A stretch of 64,000 nucleotides of DNA from Beverwykella pulmonaria (lineage: Eukaryota > Ascomycota > Dothideomycetes > Pleosporales > Melanommataceae). This document shows positions 1-10,877 of the stretch, piece after piece; within the stretch, counting starts at the first letter, position 1; each line of letters starts with the position of its first letter. The DNA lies in the NCBI GenBank assembly GCA_001599595.1, contig BCHH01000005.1:396608-460607 (forward strand). Reading direction: 5' to 3'. A program made the position numbers and the translations under genes. The notes below the pieces were generated by a model that had not been told where the DNA came from, did not search any database, and saw only the letters and a program-made list of their open reading frames with translations.

Positions 1-453
1 GTGGCGGCGGTGGTAGAGGATGAATGTAAATACATCGGTGGCATTGTAGGCGTCATAGATGTGGTAGCTTATCAGTGCGGGAGGGCAAGGAGGAGTGTGA
101 GGACAGTCATGGTGGGCAGATGGATGAATGGGTGAGAGGAGAAAACGGAGAGGACGGAAATAATAGGGTGTGTGATTTTAAAGGTCCGCTCGAGAACAAA
201 AGTGTGCGTGTAGAAGTGTTTGCTAGACACTGCAGTGGGTGGAAAAGGTGAAGATTTATTCTCGTTCTCGCCCGCACGAAGAATGTGATTGTATACTCGT
301 ATTCTATGCCTGCAACATCCAGAGACCTGGGCGTTTCCCACTGGTTAAAAATTTGGTTGAGATTCGGATATTTCCTGGAAGCATCGGTCTTGCTCCAATT
401 TTCCCGTCATGCGCTCAAATCTATATTCCCCGAACAAAGCACTATGCAACTCT
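1..453. other. Left-edge stretch, no supported gene
   Basis: No gene can be assigned. On the minus strand an ATG near position 109 opens a short hydrophobic frame that stops after 12 codons. A different minus frame is open from about position 110 to the window edge. A gene running off the left edge is therefore possible, but no splice pair or recognisable domain supports it. Confidence 0.3.
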
Positions 454-1296
454 TCAACTTCTCTTCTTTGATTGCGAAGGAGCAGGGCTCGGACCCCGAC
501 TACTTGGACCCGAATCCGTCTTTCCAGCCATCCAGCTAGCGAGATCGAAGTTCTGGAGTTTCGCAGCTGGGTTTTCGCCGCTGGGAGCTAGGGGGCTCTT
601 CTTCTGCATTTCCTCGAACTCGGCGCGAGTCTCAGGGTCCACTGATTTATTGTCAGTATCATATAACGATGGTATGTAGGCGATTGTGTAGAATACGTAC
701 TGTTCTCCATCAAATACGGCATCCCAAAGATCATCACCATCGAGAAAAGCGCCATAAGAATCATGGGGCTCTTCAAGAACGAGAGCGGGGAGACTGTATC
801 ACACAAAATTAGCATCGCCTCCAGACCCCATTCTTCCGCTACAAGAGTACTCACAGCCTGCCCTCTCCTGATAATAGTACTTCATCCCCAACGGCCTCGC
901 CTCCACGACCAACCCATTCCCGCCCTCTCCCCTCGACTCCCCCTTATTATCCCACTCATTCCCAATGAACGTCTGCCATGCCCGAATCACCTCCTTCTTC
1001 TCCCCGCTGCCCTCGACCGCCTCCTCGATGCTGACATCTAGTCGCAGCGGCTCGAACGCGTAGTCTCGGCAATGAACAGTGGCGAGATAGCTGCCAGCGC
1101 TGACGTTAGTAAAGCTGAAGGAGTTGGAGCGCGTGAGGTAGGCTTCTATGGGAGCGCCGGAGGAGTGAAGGGTTGCATGTGTGGAGGAGGGGAGCGTGGA
1201 TGGGTTTACGAGGGGCGTTGTGGGGATGTGGAGAGTGAAGCGAGCGGCGGATATGGTGGAGGCTAGCCAGGCTAGAGCTGCGAGGGACGTCCGCAT
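454..1296 (-). CDS. EMC7: ER membrane protein complex subunit 7 (EMC7)
   Basis: Three exons, 1296-855, 793-701 and 641-454, encode 240 residues; the two introns of 61 and 59 bases have GT-AG ends. The inner ATG at 1296 starts a signal peptide (MRTSLAALAWLASTISA), so I prefer it to an in-frame Met 33 codons upstream. A beta-sandwich (DUF2012/EMC7-type) domain follows. The second exon carries one membrane segment with SPMILMALFSMVMIFGMPYLM, and then the family's MDPETRAEFEEMQKKSPL. The C-terminus is a short Ser/Lys-rich tail. EMC7 is a lumenal-facing subunit of the EMC, which inserts tail-anchored and multipass proteins into the ER membrane. Length and motif order match fungal EMC7; only the exact start is open. 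Confidence 0.9.
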
Positions 1297-2206
1297 CGCT
1301 ATGATGTTTGTGGGTGGAGATGGCGATGTCGGTGGTTCGCTGATGTTGCGGGAGAGCTTTCGTGATGGTTGATGGCTGGTTCGGAAACGGGACATCTTTC
1401 CTCCGATATTTACTGCAGGATTCTTGAACGTTTAGGATTTTTTACCATCACATCAAGTGTTGTAATTGACATAATGCCTTATTGTACATTGCTCAATTTT
1501 CTGGCGACTTAGTCTCTAAACATGCCAAAATGTCTCGTCATTAAGTGCATATATGCCTACTACCCGCCTTAGCACAACTGAAGTCTCAATACAGCCACTT
1601 ATATATGCCTGATGTGGAGAGAGGCGGCTTATACCGATAAACCCGCTTGCTTGTTTTCATCATTCTGTTGCTTTCTGCTGCCAGTAAATATCGGCTAAGA
1701 CGTACTGATAGTATATTGTGATGTATAAATTCGCCAAGGCTGCTGGGGATGGCAATCGCAGGTTGCACCAGCAGGCCTAAATATTACATTTCCAACATCC
1801 GTAATTTGACCTCCATCATCATAAACTCACACCCAAAACTGAGGAGCTGCCAGAAATTATCTACAAGAGCACGAAGCAGTTAAAACATTTTTTCCGGGAG
1901 AGTGACCCCCCGAATCGTCGACGTCGTCGATCGTGGGGTTTTGCTAGGACACAAAGGGCACAGTAGTATCTAAGGCTAATGAGTGGGTTTCGAGCAAAGT
2001 GCGAGATATGGATGGTGAAGGAAATTGTAAGAATCGAAGGTGCGGGTGAGAAAGACATTGGTACTAAATGGCAAGAGTAAATATTCTAAAATTACAATCT
2101 TGGCCGTCCTACCAACCAATATATTTCCCATACTGTCAACAGACTTTTGAAATGGGTATAAATGCTAATACTCTTCCCCTTCTTTCCTCTTTCCTCGCTC
2201 TTCCCC
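1297..2206. other. Intergenic, nothing recognised
   Basis: This is the upstream region of the EMC7 gene and the 3' side of the zinc-finger gene. It is AT-rich and stop-dense. Only short open frames occur (for example 1861-2058 minus), with no motif or splice structure. I see no repeat or RNA gene here. Confidence 0.5.
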
Positions 2207-3140
2207 TCACCGCCTCCCATAAACATTACCATCCGTATTCCTCCTCAACAACCTCGGATCCCGATTCGCATCCACTAACGTCGTAGTAGCACTCTTAGGC
2301 GCACTAACCGCACTCCCAGTATCATTCACCCCTATTCCCATACCACCCATCTGCGTATCTATCATCGGCGGCAATGGCGGTGGATGTGGCAGTGGCGCCG
2401 TTTCCCCCAACGTTGAATCCGGAATCGCCAACCCGTCATACTTCAGTCTCAGGTCCGTGCCCCTACCCTCAGCCTCCGCCCTCTCCTCCTCACTTAACAC
2501 CCTCTCCAGCACCTCATACACTCTATGTACTTCCTCTGGCAACTCCGCCTCTACCTTCCGCTCTCTTTTATACCGCTGTGGGCCGCCCAGCGGGAGGAAC
2601 TGCGGGGCTTGTCCATGTTGTTGAGATGAGGAAGAATTGACGTGCGTGTAGAGTCCAATTCCGGTTATGGATGGCGGCGTTTTGAGGCGCGAGTCCCGCT
2701 GGATGCGGAAGCGCGCGCTGAGCTCATAGTTTATACGGGAGAGGCGTGCGGCAGCGATGTCAGGGGGAAGAGAATTGGAAGTGAAAGTGTTAGGGCGGTG
2801 GGGGTCGGAATTTGTGGGAGGGAAGTAGCCCGGGGAGGAGTGATGGCTCTTGGGTGAGAGGGCGAGGTCTTGCTTGGGGAGGATTGATGTTGTAGCTGGT
2901 TTGTGCGTTTCATTCTACATGAATTAAGATGGTTAGATAGTGTCAAGTGGTAAATTTAAGGTGAAAATGTACCTGATTGCTGTTGTTGTAGCTAGCCCTG
3001 CGCTCCATGCTTACGCCCGAGGACCGCTTTCGTGTAGACGGGCATTGTCTCCTGGAGAGATGAATTAATCTCTGTCGCCGACTGGGGAACTCTTGTCCAC
3101 AACGCTCGCACTGACTTGGGACTGCAACGTTGTTAGACAT
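2207..3140 (-). CDS. C2HC/C2H2-type zinc-finger protein, unknown role
   Basis: Two exons, 3140-2973 and 2914-2207, are separated by a 58-base intron with GT-AG ends; the product is 291 residues. The N-terminus (residues 11-33) holds one zinc-finger-like motif, CERCGQEF...RLIHLSRRQC, with spacing C-x2-C-x12-H-x5-C. After a basic linker the rest is low-complexity, rich in Pro, Ser and Thr. An acidic helix around EEVHRVYEVLERVLSEEERAEAE could be a coiled coil. The ATG at 3140 is chosen because it directly precedes the finger; an in-frame Met lies 23 codons upstream. I do not recognise the family beyond the finger. Nucleic-acid or protein binding is plausible but unproven. The gene is divergent from the SDR gene at 3449, with only 308 bases between the starts. 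Confidence 0.7.
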
Positions 3141-3448
3141 GTTATTGTGCCGGTGGAGGAGGAAACGATCCCATCGTGGTTCAGTTGGGAAGGCATGAGT
3201 GGGAAACATTGCTCTAAGGTCGGGCTAACTCTTATCGATACAGCTACGCCAACCCCATTTGTCCTAGTGTATCGCGAAATAATTTGCGCGTCATCACGGC
3301 ATCACGTTCCTCCAGACCATTGCAAAAGCAATACTCTTAACATCAGGACAGTAGTTATTGGATCGTAAAACACAGACTCGAGACGTCATGATGGCTCACA
3401 ATTTGGGAACACGTATAAATCATAGGCTTTGGGCCCTGAAAGAGGGAC
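3141..3448. promoter_or_regulatory. Shared divergent promoter region
   Basis: This 308-base gap separates two divergent start codons: the zinc-finger gene (minus) and the SDR gene (plus). It must hold both promoters if the chosen starts are right. No clear TATA box or repeated operator is visible. The gap grows to about 455 bases if the SDR starts at its inner Met (3596). Confidence 0.4.
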
Positions 3449-4645
3449 ATGTCATTCACGAAATTCACCCCGATCATTGCCCTTCCCATCCACCTTGTCT
3501 CTAAAAGATCGCTATATACTACTATCCCCATAATTACTAGACAATTGCTCTCGAATTCTAGCAAAGCTCAGTTTGCATCCCCATTCCTATCGATCATGGA
3601 GACAATGAAAGAAACCATCCAGAAAACTATCGCCGAAAACTTGGGCAAGATTATCCCCGGCAACGAACAAGCACCTGCCGACTCACAATTTTCTCTCGAG
3701 CAAGTCCCTGATCTATCTGGCAAAGTCGCTGTCGTAACAGGTGGATCTGAGGGTATCGGGTACGGAGCCACGCACACACTACTGTCCCACAACATCTCGA
3801 AGCTGTTCGTCCTATCCAAGGACAAAGACATCGCCAAGGACGCAACGAAGGCCATTGCCAGCGAACTCGGGGACGCGGCCGCCAAGAAGGTCGAGTGGCT
3901 GTACTGCGATCTCTCCGACTGGGAGGCTACCGGTAAGACTGCGTTCGAAATCGCTTCGAGGACGGACCGTATTGATATCCTAATCAACAATGCCGCAAGG
4001 GGCATCATGGCATACCAACTCTCAGACTCCGGCGTGGATCTACATATGGCCATCAACCATATCGGGCACGTCGTTTTAACGAGTCACCTGCTGCCAACAC
4101 TCAAGGAGACCGCGAACAAAGGCAACAAAATCCGAATCGTGAACATGGCGTCCAACGCCCACGAGAGTGCACCAAAAGACACCAAGTTCGAAAGCCTAGA
4201 GGAGCTGAACCAAGATCTGGGTCCCATGGGCCAGTACGGGCGGTCGAAGCTCGCTGCTATTTTGTACTCCAAATATCTGACACGCCATCTTACGTCGCAA
4301 TTCCCAAATATTCTAGCCAATGCAACACATCCAGGATTCGTTGATACAAGGCAATCGACAGAGCACATTCACGATGCGTATCCGCTAGGGGGATACGCAA
4401 TGAGCATTGGGATGCAACCGTTCAAGAAGACTCAGTTTGAGGGCTGCGTGTCGACAATGTATGCCGCGACGGCAACGGAGAAGAGTGGACAGTATATCTG
4501 TCCGCCGGCGATTGTGGAGAAGGGAAGTGAGCTGGCGAATGATGATGCTCTGGGCGAGAGGTTGATGGACTTGACGTGGAAGATCGTGAGGGAGAAGACG
4601 AAGTCGGCGAGCGAGGCGAAGGGATGTCCGTTCAAGGAATATTGA
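3449..4645 (+). CDS. Short-chain dehydrogenase/reductase
   Basis: Single exon of 398 codons. The Rossmann cofactor motif TGGSEGIG is at residues 98-105. NNA is at 180-182, a Ser before the active site lies in VNMASNAHES (about 235), and the catalytic YGRSK (Tyr263, Lys267) is present, so all classical SDR residues are intact. The insert and LSxYGxSK layout resemble WWOX/retinol-dehydrogenase-like SDRs, which use NADP(H) on a lipid or small hydrophobic substrate. The substrate cannot be read from sequence. The first 49 residues are basic and hydroxylated and could be a mitochondrial presequence; alternatively translation starts at the inner ATG at 3596 (METMKETIQ). It converges on the F-box gene with 60 bases between stop codons. 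Confidence 0.9.
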   Translation: MSFTKFTPIIALPIHLVSKRSLYTTIPIITRQLLSNSSKAQFASPFLSIMETMKETIQKTIAENLGKIIPGNEQAPADSQFSLEQVPDLSGKVAVVTGGSEGIGYGATHTLLSHNISKLFVLSKDKDIAKDATKAIASELGDAAAKKVEWLYCDLSDWEATGKTAFEIASRTDRIDILINNAARGIMAYQLSDSGVDLHMAINHIGHVVLTSHLLPTLKETANKGNKIRIVNMASNAHESAPKDTKFESLEELNQDLGPMGQYGRSKLAAILYSKYLTRHLTSQFPNILANATHPGFVDTRQSTEHIHDAYPLGGYAMSIGMQPFKKTQFEGCVSTMYAATATEKSGQYICPPAIVEKGSELANDDALGERLMDLTWKIVREKTKSASEAKGCPFKEY

Positions 4646-4705
4646 AGAGGGGTATGATGATGTCGTTCAGCCCACACGGCCAGCGTAGAAATGAATAGTA
4701 TGAAT

Positions 4706-6244
4706 TCATTCGATACCCAAAAAATTAAGGACATTGGTCCGTGATGAAACTAAATTCGAAAGAGACGAGCCACTCATAACGCTATCCTTCTTCGATGCTA
4801 CGACCGTCTTCTTAAAGTGCCAGGAATGTGTTTCCATTCCTGGCACGTTGTAGAAGTGATGTGACACTCCCTCTCCGCTAATTGGGGCATCTAGAGCCTT
4901 CACCGCGTGGTATAGCCAGTAATCATTCTTTGCGGCGGTCAATCGGATCTTTAAGGTCTCCAACTGCGGTGCTTGGACACTCCTTGCCTCAACATAGTCT
5001 CCGATAAGTCCAATCTTCTTATTGCAGTTGAAGCCCACCGCCCATGGGCAGCAGCTCACAAGGTCATCTCTTAGTGAGAGGTGCATAATATCCGGCGGAA
5101 GTACTTCCTCCAAGCGAGCCGCAAAATCCGGAAACCATCCCAGAAAGAAGACCAAGGGAATATCTACTTTATACAGGTTCTTCATTGCTTTCAAAACAGT
5201 CAGTGTGCCCTGGATCGGCGGAAACTGCCACCCTGCGTCGTTGATTTCGTCTGGAGTGAGCGAACCAGGAGCAAGAGCAAGAGACAGTCTGCACTCCTCC
5301 AACGTCTTTGACACATGGCTTAGCGCGGCGTTGAGCCCGTCGAGATTGAGGAATTCGTGTATGGATGAAGCCCACGACACACTCCGATTATAAAGGATCT
5401 CATGCTCGTAGTGGAAACTTTTGAGATTCACTGTCCCGGCAAGCAGTTGGCCCAGTGTCGCTCTATTTATGTTTGTTCGGAACAAGTGCAGCGTGGTTAG
5501 GCTATCGCTCCGAGGTGCCTCCGGACGCTTCCACTCAAACCGCCAGGGTTGTGACATCTTCCATTCAAATGTTTTTACCGTAGAGAGATAGAAGACAGGG
5601 CGGATGAGATCCAGGTCCATATATGTCACCGCGTTCCCTGAATCCAGTTTTTTGTCTCCAAAAGTGATATGGCTAAGCTTCGGGAAGAGCCGATCCACAC
5701 GCCTGATGATCTGGGGAAGGAATAACGAGTGGGCTTGAAAGCCGTCGCCAACCTCAAGCGTGGTCAGCTGTGTGAAGCGTGTCAGTACCAGGATGGCTAA
5801 AGCATCTTTACTGCGTCCTCGGAATTGAGCCAGCGAGCTGTGAATTTCCTCATCGACGAGTTGATAGAACTGATTGGAGGCCAAAATCTTCTGCGCCTTG
5901 GAGAGAATTGTGACGCTCTCTAAGCCCCAGAGGTTCACAGTCGTGTTTCGGTTTTCTGGCCACACATTTTCTTTATTCCAGTAGTGGTTGGTTCCAAACA
6001 GCCTGAATGCGGAGACATGGGCAGCGAGATGGGGGCTTTCGAGTAAGGTACGGAGGAGGAACGCAAGTCTTCGAGCACATCCACGAGAGTTACCAGCCGT
6101 GAAGCTAATGTCCTTGTACAGATAGGGTATTGCTTCTTTGTGGAAGGATTTGCATACACGTATCATGGATTTGTATTCCTTCTTCGAAAGGTGATCGAGA
6201 ATATACGGAAGGAGGTCCAGCGGTAGATCAGAGAAGCGAGGCAT
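4706..6244 (-). CDS. F-box protein with diverged leucine-rich C-terminal region
   Basis: Single exon, 512 residues. The N-terminus (about 1-45) is an F-box: FSDLPLDLLPYILDHLSKKEY followed by MIRVCKSFHKEAIPYLYKDI. F-boxes bind Skp1 and place the protein in an SCF ubiquitin ligase, with the remainder choosing the target. The remainder shows irregular leucine-rich segments such as SLTTLHLFRTNI and DIMHLSLRDDLV but no regular LRR register. The target is unknown. The ATG lies three residues before the F-box. A decayed relative lies directly upstream on the same strand (6988 to about 8430), suggesting an old local duplication. Confidence 0.85.
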   Translation of the reverse strand: MPRFSDLPLDLLPYILDHLSKKEYKSMIRVCKSFHKEAIPYLYKDISFTAGNSRGCARRLAFLLRTLLESPHLAAHVSAFRLFGTNHYWNKENVWPENRNTTVNLWGLESVTILSKAQKILASNQFYQLVDEEIHSSLAQFRGRSKDALAILVLTRFTQLTTLEVGDGFQAHSLFLPQIIRRVDRLFPKLSHITFGDKKLDSGNAVTYMDLDLIRPVFYLSTVKTFEWKMSQPWRFEWKRPEAPRSDSLTTLHLFRTNINRATLGQLLAGTVNLKSFHYEHEILYNRSVSWASSIHEFLNLDGLNAALSHVSKTLEECRLSLALAPGSLTPDEINDAGWQFPPIQGTLTVLKAMKNLYKVDIPLVFFLGWFPDFAARLEEVLPPDIMHLSLRDDLVSCCPWAVGFNCNKKIGLIGDYVEARSVQAPQLETLKIRLTAAKNDYWLYHAVKALDAPISGEGVSHHFYNVPGMETHSWHFKKTVVASKKDSVMSGSSLSNLVSSRTNVLNFLGIE

Positions 6245-6987
6245 GATTGAAGAAGTCGCTCACGTTGGTAAAGCATTAAAACTCGGAGACGTCAAGATGG
6301 GATATATCAGCTCAGAGACATAAAATCGTAAGTGGAAAACACCTTCCATTTCGAGCGTTTTTTTATCGAGTGCGACGTGAAAGACAAGGAAAGGAAGGTG
6401 AAATAGGCGGAGATGGAGTCACTTTAGCCCATCACATGCTTTGAGCCGCCAAGTGGCTGCCTCTATGCGCTTTTCCTTTTTTGGAAGAACTCTAGCCGGA
6501 GTTAGATTAAACCGATATTGGCCATGCAGAATCGGTCTTCGGAATGGCCGAAGCTCCTCGGCAGGCTATGATGTCCCTATAAGTCTCAATGTATAATACT
6601 CCGGAGTAGAGGAAATTCTTGTCACACCGATCGAACGGAGCGGCACAGTAAGAGTCCTCAGGAGAGATATATTCAGGAGTGCAGATAATATTCCCGATCT
6701 AATGGAATTTGGGGGCAGAATCTGAGCCGGCATCGCCGCTCAATTTTATAATGTCCGTGGGAAGGCTTCCACAGTTCCAAAGAAGTGGTGTATTTGGTTT
6801 CGACATCTGTACACAGCGTACCTTTAAGCAGGTTGGGTGTAATTTCGTGCCTTGTTTGTGCAGGATGGCCAAATTTGAGACAAGCTAGGATGCTCGTGAT
6901 TTTAAATCCCCTCTGCTAAAGCATATCCACCGCGGCAAGCTTGCTTGAATGATATTGGGTAGCAAGACCCAAAGGAATACCTCCATC
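6245..6987. other. Intergenic, nothing recognised
   Basis: About 740 bases between the intact F-box gene and the 3' end of its decayed paralog. No open frame, repeat or RNA gene stands out. It should include the promoter of the F-box gene. Confidence 0.5.
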
Positions 6988-8430
6988 TCATTCTCCTCGG
7001 ACAAGTAGGTTTAAGGGGCCGCTGTTAGGGTTCATATTGTCGAAACGTGTTGCTTCGTTGACTAGATTCCAGTGTTGTTGTTCCTCCCATCGCAGCGGCA
7101 TGGAAGAGATGATCTTCGCCGGTATGGATTTGTACCGGCATGCTATGGAAAAGCCCTTCAGTTGATCGTCAAACCAGCTCATTGACACCTCCGCTGGTTG
7201 CTAGATCGGGATTGATTTGAGTTGAGAAAGGCGGCGCAGAAGGATCATTGTGACGTAAAAACTGTAAGGCTCATTCTGGCCATGATTTAGCTGTGCATTT
7301 CCTTACATTTTGCATAAGCTGGATGGAAAGGAGCCTTTACACCAAGACGAGTGAGAAATTGTGCCGGCGATATATCAGTTCGAAGCGATAAGTGATGAAG
7401 ATTAGGCAGTAGGTGAGTGTCCAAGTCTTTGGCAATCGAGAACTCGAGAGCGCCGATGATAAAAGGAACCAGAAATTCGAGTGTCTTCATTTGCGGAAAC
7501 TCAGCAAGGTCCAGCTTACCGCATATTTTGTGCAACCTATCCGGTTGGTGATAGAATTCCTTTCTAGTGTCGCAGTGTTCTACACTTAATGACCAAAGTC
7601 CTGGGTGCATCCTTTATCAGGCTCAGGTTATCGTTCCACCTTTTCCGATCAATCCACGGCGTATTGCAGTCGAATGGCCCTGCTAACATTGTACCACATC
7701 TTGGAGGTGAGGGACTGGAGATGAGGAGTTCGTCTCAAGAGATTCTCAAGGCAACCAGAGATGCTGTATGAGCGTCGGATGATTATTGTGGTGATTCCTA
7801 TTGGCGCTGGCGGAATCTATCAATAATGCTGATTGGGATTTGCCATTCGATCGGGAATGAAGAATTCCAGCTTTCGAATATCCTAATAGACGCAAAAAGA
7901 ATTTAATATCGAAGCAACTGGTGTGATTGGAGCATTGGAGCACGCATTACCCTCGAATATTCGAGCTTTTGTCCCGATTCTGTCACCGTTGGTAGAGAAG
8001 GCCGGTGACCTCTGAATTCACTGACTCCATCCTTTGGCGGAGAGCCCACCCGAAGGAATTTGACATACTTTGCGCATTTGGCATCTTCTAGGACCTTGAA
8101 GAAGTGGTGGTCAATCGCCGGTATATGTTCTCGTTTGGCTGCAGGTGAGTGTGTGTATATTCAGAGATCCACGTGTCAATAGAGAATGGGAGAGCGATGG
8201 TATGCAGCTGTTTCTCTACGGGGGATTTTCAATATATCGTGTTGATCCACGGATGATACAATAAGCTAGGAGCTCTAGAGACAAGCCGAAGAGTAAGGCA
8301 TTCAGACGAACAGGTAGCGTGGTGGTGTTAGTGGGGCGTCGAGATGCCTCGCATGCAAAGCTAGGTATGAGGAGAGAACGAGCCCGCCTTAGAAAGACTG
8401 ATGGTATAGGGGTAAGAAAGATGTATCTTG
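6988..8430 (-). pseudogene. Decayed F-box/LRR-like paralog
   Basis: Successive minus-strand pieces in different frames read as one broken protein of the neighbouring F-box family. Around 8140-7925 one frame gives a stretch with FKVLEDAKCAKYVKFLRV. Around 7780-7660 another gives CLENLLRRTPHLQSLTSKMW, ending in a TGA. A short frame-shifted piece follows with WNDNLSLIKDAPRTL. From 7610 to 7287 a third piece contains MKTLEFLVPFIIGALEFS and LPNLHHLSLRTDIS, matching MKNLYKVDIPLVFFLGWFP and DIMHLSLRDDLV of the intact gene in order and spacing. A last open piece (7188-6988) has FSIACRYKSIPAKI, like the C-termini of such proteins. At least two frameshifts and several stops separate the pieces. The F-box end near 8300-8430 is only weakly seen. 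Confidence 0.6.
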
Positions 8431-8709
8431 GTGGATGACAGTGGGAAGCCAGACATGGTCTTTTGGTGTTTCCGCTAAGGATCTTGGCCTAATCATGCGC
8501 TTGGACCACCACATAAACTCGTGGCCCATGTTTGCCTTGAAGCTCCAAGTTCAAGCTCGAAAATCATCACGAAACTCTGCCACTCCCACTCCTTCTCGCT
8601 GCTGCTCGCCTTCACCTCGTCGCCCTCCTTTGGTTCAGTCTGTAAAGCAGCCCCGGTACCACACACTCGCCGCAATCCCCCCCGACCTTCGTACGACACT
8701 TCGACCAAC

Positions 8710-9749
8710 ATGGTATGCTCCAGCTCAAGCCCCGCCGGAGCTCAATTTGCTAACTTTGGCAGTTCATAGCACGCAGCGAATATGGCAAGTAGTATCTATT
8801 TCTTTTGTACGTATACATCCTGCTAATAGTCGCTCTCTAGACCGTGGCATCAAGTCCGTATACCCCCGCTCCCATCCCCAGAACCCCCAGCTCACCCTCT
8901 CATAGCACCTTCTCCCCAGAAGGCCGTCTCTTCCAAGTCGAATACTCCCTAGAAGCCATCAAGCTCGGATCAACAGCAATAGGAGTACGTGCCTTTCCCC
9001 GTCCGCTTATGCAACCTCGTCGCCCCAAGCGCCTCCACCAACTCCAGATCCATACTCACAAGCAGCGCAGGTAGCAACAAGCGAGGGCGTAATTCTCGGT
9101 GTGGAGAAGCGCGTGACGTCGACTCTCCTCGAGACCAGCTCTGTAGAGAAGATTGTCGAGATCGACCGACACATTGGATGCGCCATGTCAGGGCTGCAGG
9201 CCGACGCACGAAGCATGGTCGAGCACGCGCGAGTCGAGTCGCAGAACCATGCCTTCAACTACAACGAGCCGCTGCGGGTGGAGAGCTGTACGCAGGCGAT
9301 ATGCGATCTGGCGTTGAGGTTCGGCGAGGGTGCAGAGGGCGAGGAGAGCATCATGTCAAGACCGTTTGGCGTGGCGCTGCTGATTGCAGGCTACGATGAA
9401 GACGGCCCCAGTCTGTGCGTCTTCAACCTTCCTAAATGTCTGAAGCTATGCTGATGCTAATGTGGTTTATAGCTACCACGCTGAACCCTCTGGCACCTTC
9501 TACCGCTACGACGCCAAAGCCATCGGCTCCGGTTCCGAGGGTGCCCAAGCCGAGCTCCAGAACGAATTTCACAAGTCGCTTACCCTCCCCGAAGCCGAAG
9601 TCCTGGTCCTGAAGACATTGAAGCAGGTCATGGAGGAGAAGCTGGATAGCAAGAACGTGCAGCTGGCGAGCGTGACGAAGGCGAAGGGTTTCCAGATCTA
9701 CACGGATGCGGAGATGGAGCAGGTTGTGGGCAGACTGCCAACGAACTAG
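8710..9749 (+). CDS. PUP2: 20S proteasome subunit alpha type 5
   Basis: Six exons encode 245 residues: 8710-8712, 8763-8784, 8841-8853, 8906-8984, 9071-9414 and 9473-9749. The first exon is only the ATG, and exon 3 is 13 bases. Splicing rebuilds the family N-terminus [20 protein letters not shown]. Then come [58 protein letters not shown] and [17 protein letters not shown], all diagnostic of alpha-5. Alpha subunits are not proteolytic; they form the outer rings and gate of the 20S core in cytosol and nucleus. Intron 2 begins with GC (GCAAGT) instead of GT; the others are GT-AG. The gene converges on QCR10. Identity is near certain, and the microexon starts are supported by exact frame and family match. 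Confidence 0.95.
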
Positions 9750-10216
9750 AAGGGTGTGAGTGCATAGACTCTGGGGAAAGCAGTGGACGAAGGCCATGTT
9801 TAGCAACAGATATGAGAGCATTTTTGGCGCTCCATGCAAGAATAGAGCTACCTTCAATGGCCATGGCTACCACGTTGAATGTGGAATTGAACGCCCCTAA
9901 GGCACAGAATTATCCTTCTCGGCGTGTACAATACGTGCGCACAATACAGGATCCATCCTCCTAGCCTCAATCCAGTATCCAACTGGTGGACAACATGTCT
10001 TCACAAGAGAACGGTTAGAAGCAGCCATCAACTGGGAGTTATATCGGCGCAAAAGCTAGCAAAGTCACATGTCCCTGTTCAGACCTCACAACCGCCTCAG
10101 CGTAGAAGAATCTCAAGTCTATTCCACACCACCTTTTCCATGCTAATATACAGCAATTCATCCTCATATGCATACACTCCCTTCCCGCATCCCACTTGGC
10201 CATTATATCGTCCCGC
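9750..10216. other. Convergent 3' region, nothing recognised
   Basis: This 467-base gap lies between the stop codons of the convergent PUP2 and QCR10 genes. It should hold both 3' untranslated regions. I see no gene, repeat or RNA in it. Confidence 0.5.
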
Positions 10217-10877
10217 TCAGAACGGGTTATCCTCAGGCGCAATCTCCTTGATGAAAAAGCTGCCCAAAATCGGCACTTTCTGCATGATATCGGTTCGGAC
10301 CTTGGGCACCTCGGCGAAGAAGAAGAGTGCGAAAATGCCTGCTACGCCACCGAAGCCGCCGGCGAGAACACCGCTGGATAATATTAGATTGCGGGGGACG
10401 AAGGGGGGTGGAGGGAGTGAGGTACTATTTGAGAGCCGTGCGGGCGGTGATGCCGTGGTAGTTGGGGGCTGTTTTGTATCTGTGAGGGGAACGTTAGTTG
10501 GGATTCTGTGTGAGGATTGTGGTTTGGGTTCGGAAGGGTGCGCTGGGGATTTAGAATCCGCCGCCGCGTAGGTGTTGTATGTTGCGTCTCCCCACAGACT
10601 TCCTCCTCCTCCCCATCGCACTCTCTCCGCCCTCCCCTCCTTCCCTTCCTCTGTTCCGTCCCTCCACCCGCCAAGCAAAGCAAAATATACGTACTGCGGT
10701 CCATACGGACTCCGATACGCCTTATACGGCTGGCGCAGCGACTGCTTTCCATTAGCACCCACTCTTTCTGTTTCCCCCTCTGCCCGGCAATCGGGGTCTG
10801 GCAAAGCCAATGCAACGTACAAGATGTCCAGGCGTCTTGAGCATGCTGCCGGGCGGCGTTTTGATCACTTGCGACAT
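10217..10877 (-). CDS. QCR10: Cytochrome bc1 complex subunit 10
   Basis: Four exons, 10877-10821, 10741-10695, 10479-10426 and 10373-10217, give 104 residues. The assembled protein runs MSQVIKTPPGSMLKTPGHL, then YRSPYGPQY, PNYHGITARTALKYG, a Gly-rich membrane helix (GVLAGGFGGVAGIFALFFF) and the family C-terminus VPKVRTDIMQKVPILGSFF...EDNPF. These are the hallmarks of the fungal 9-10 kDa QCR10/UCR subunit of respiratory complex III in the inner mitochondrial membrane. The 215-base second intron has in-frame open sequence, which hides the exon structure. Exons 2 and 3 are only 47 and 54 bases. The splice choices were fixed by reading frame and family match. Confidence 0.88.
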
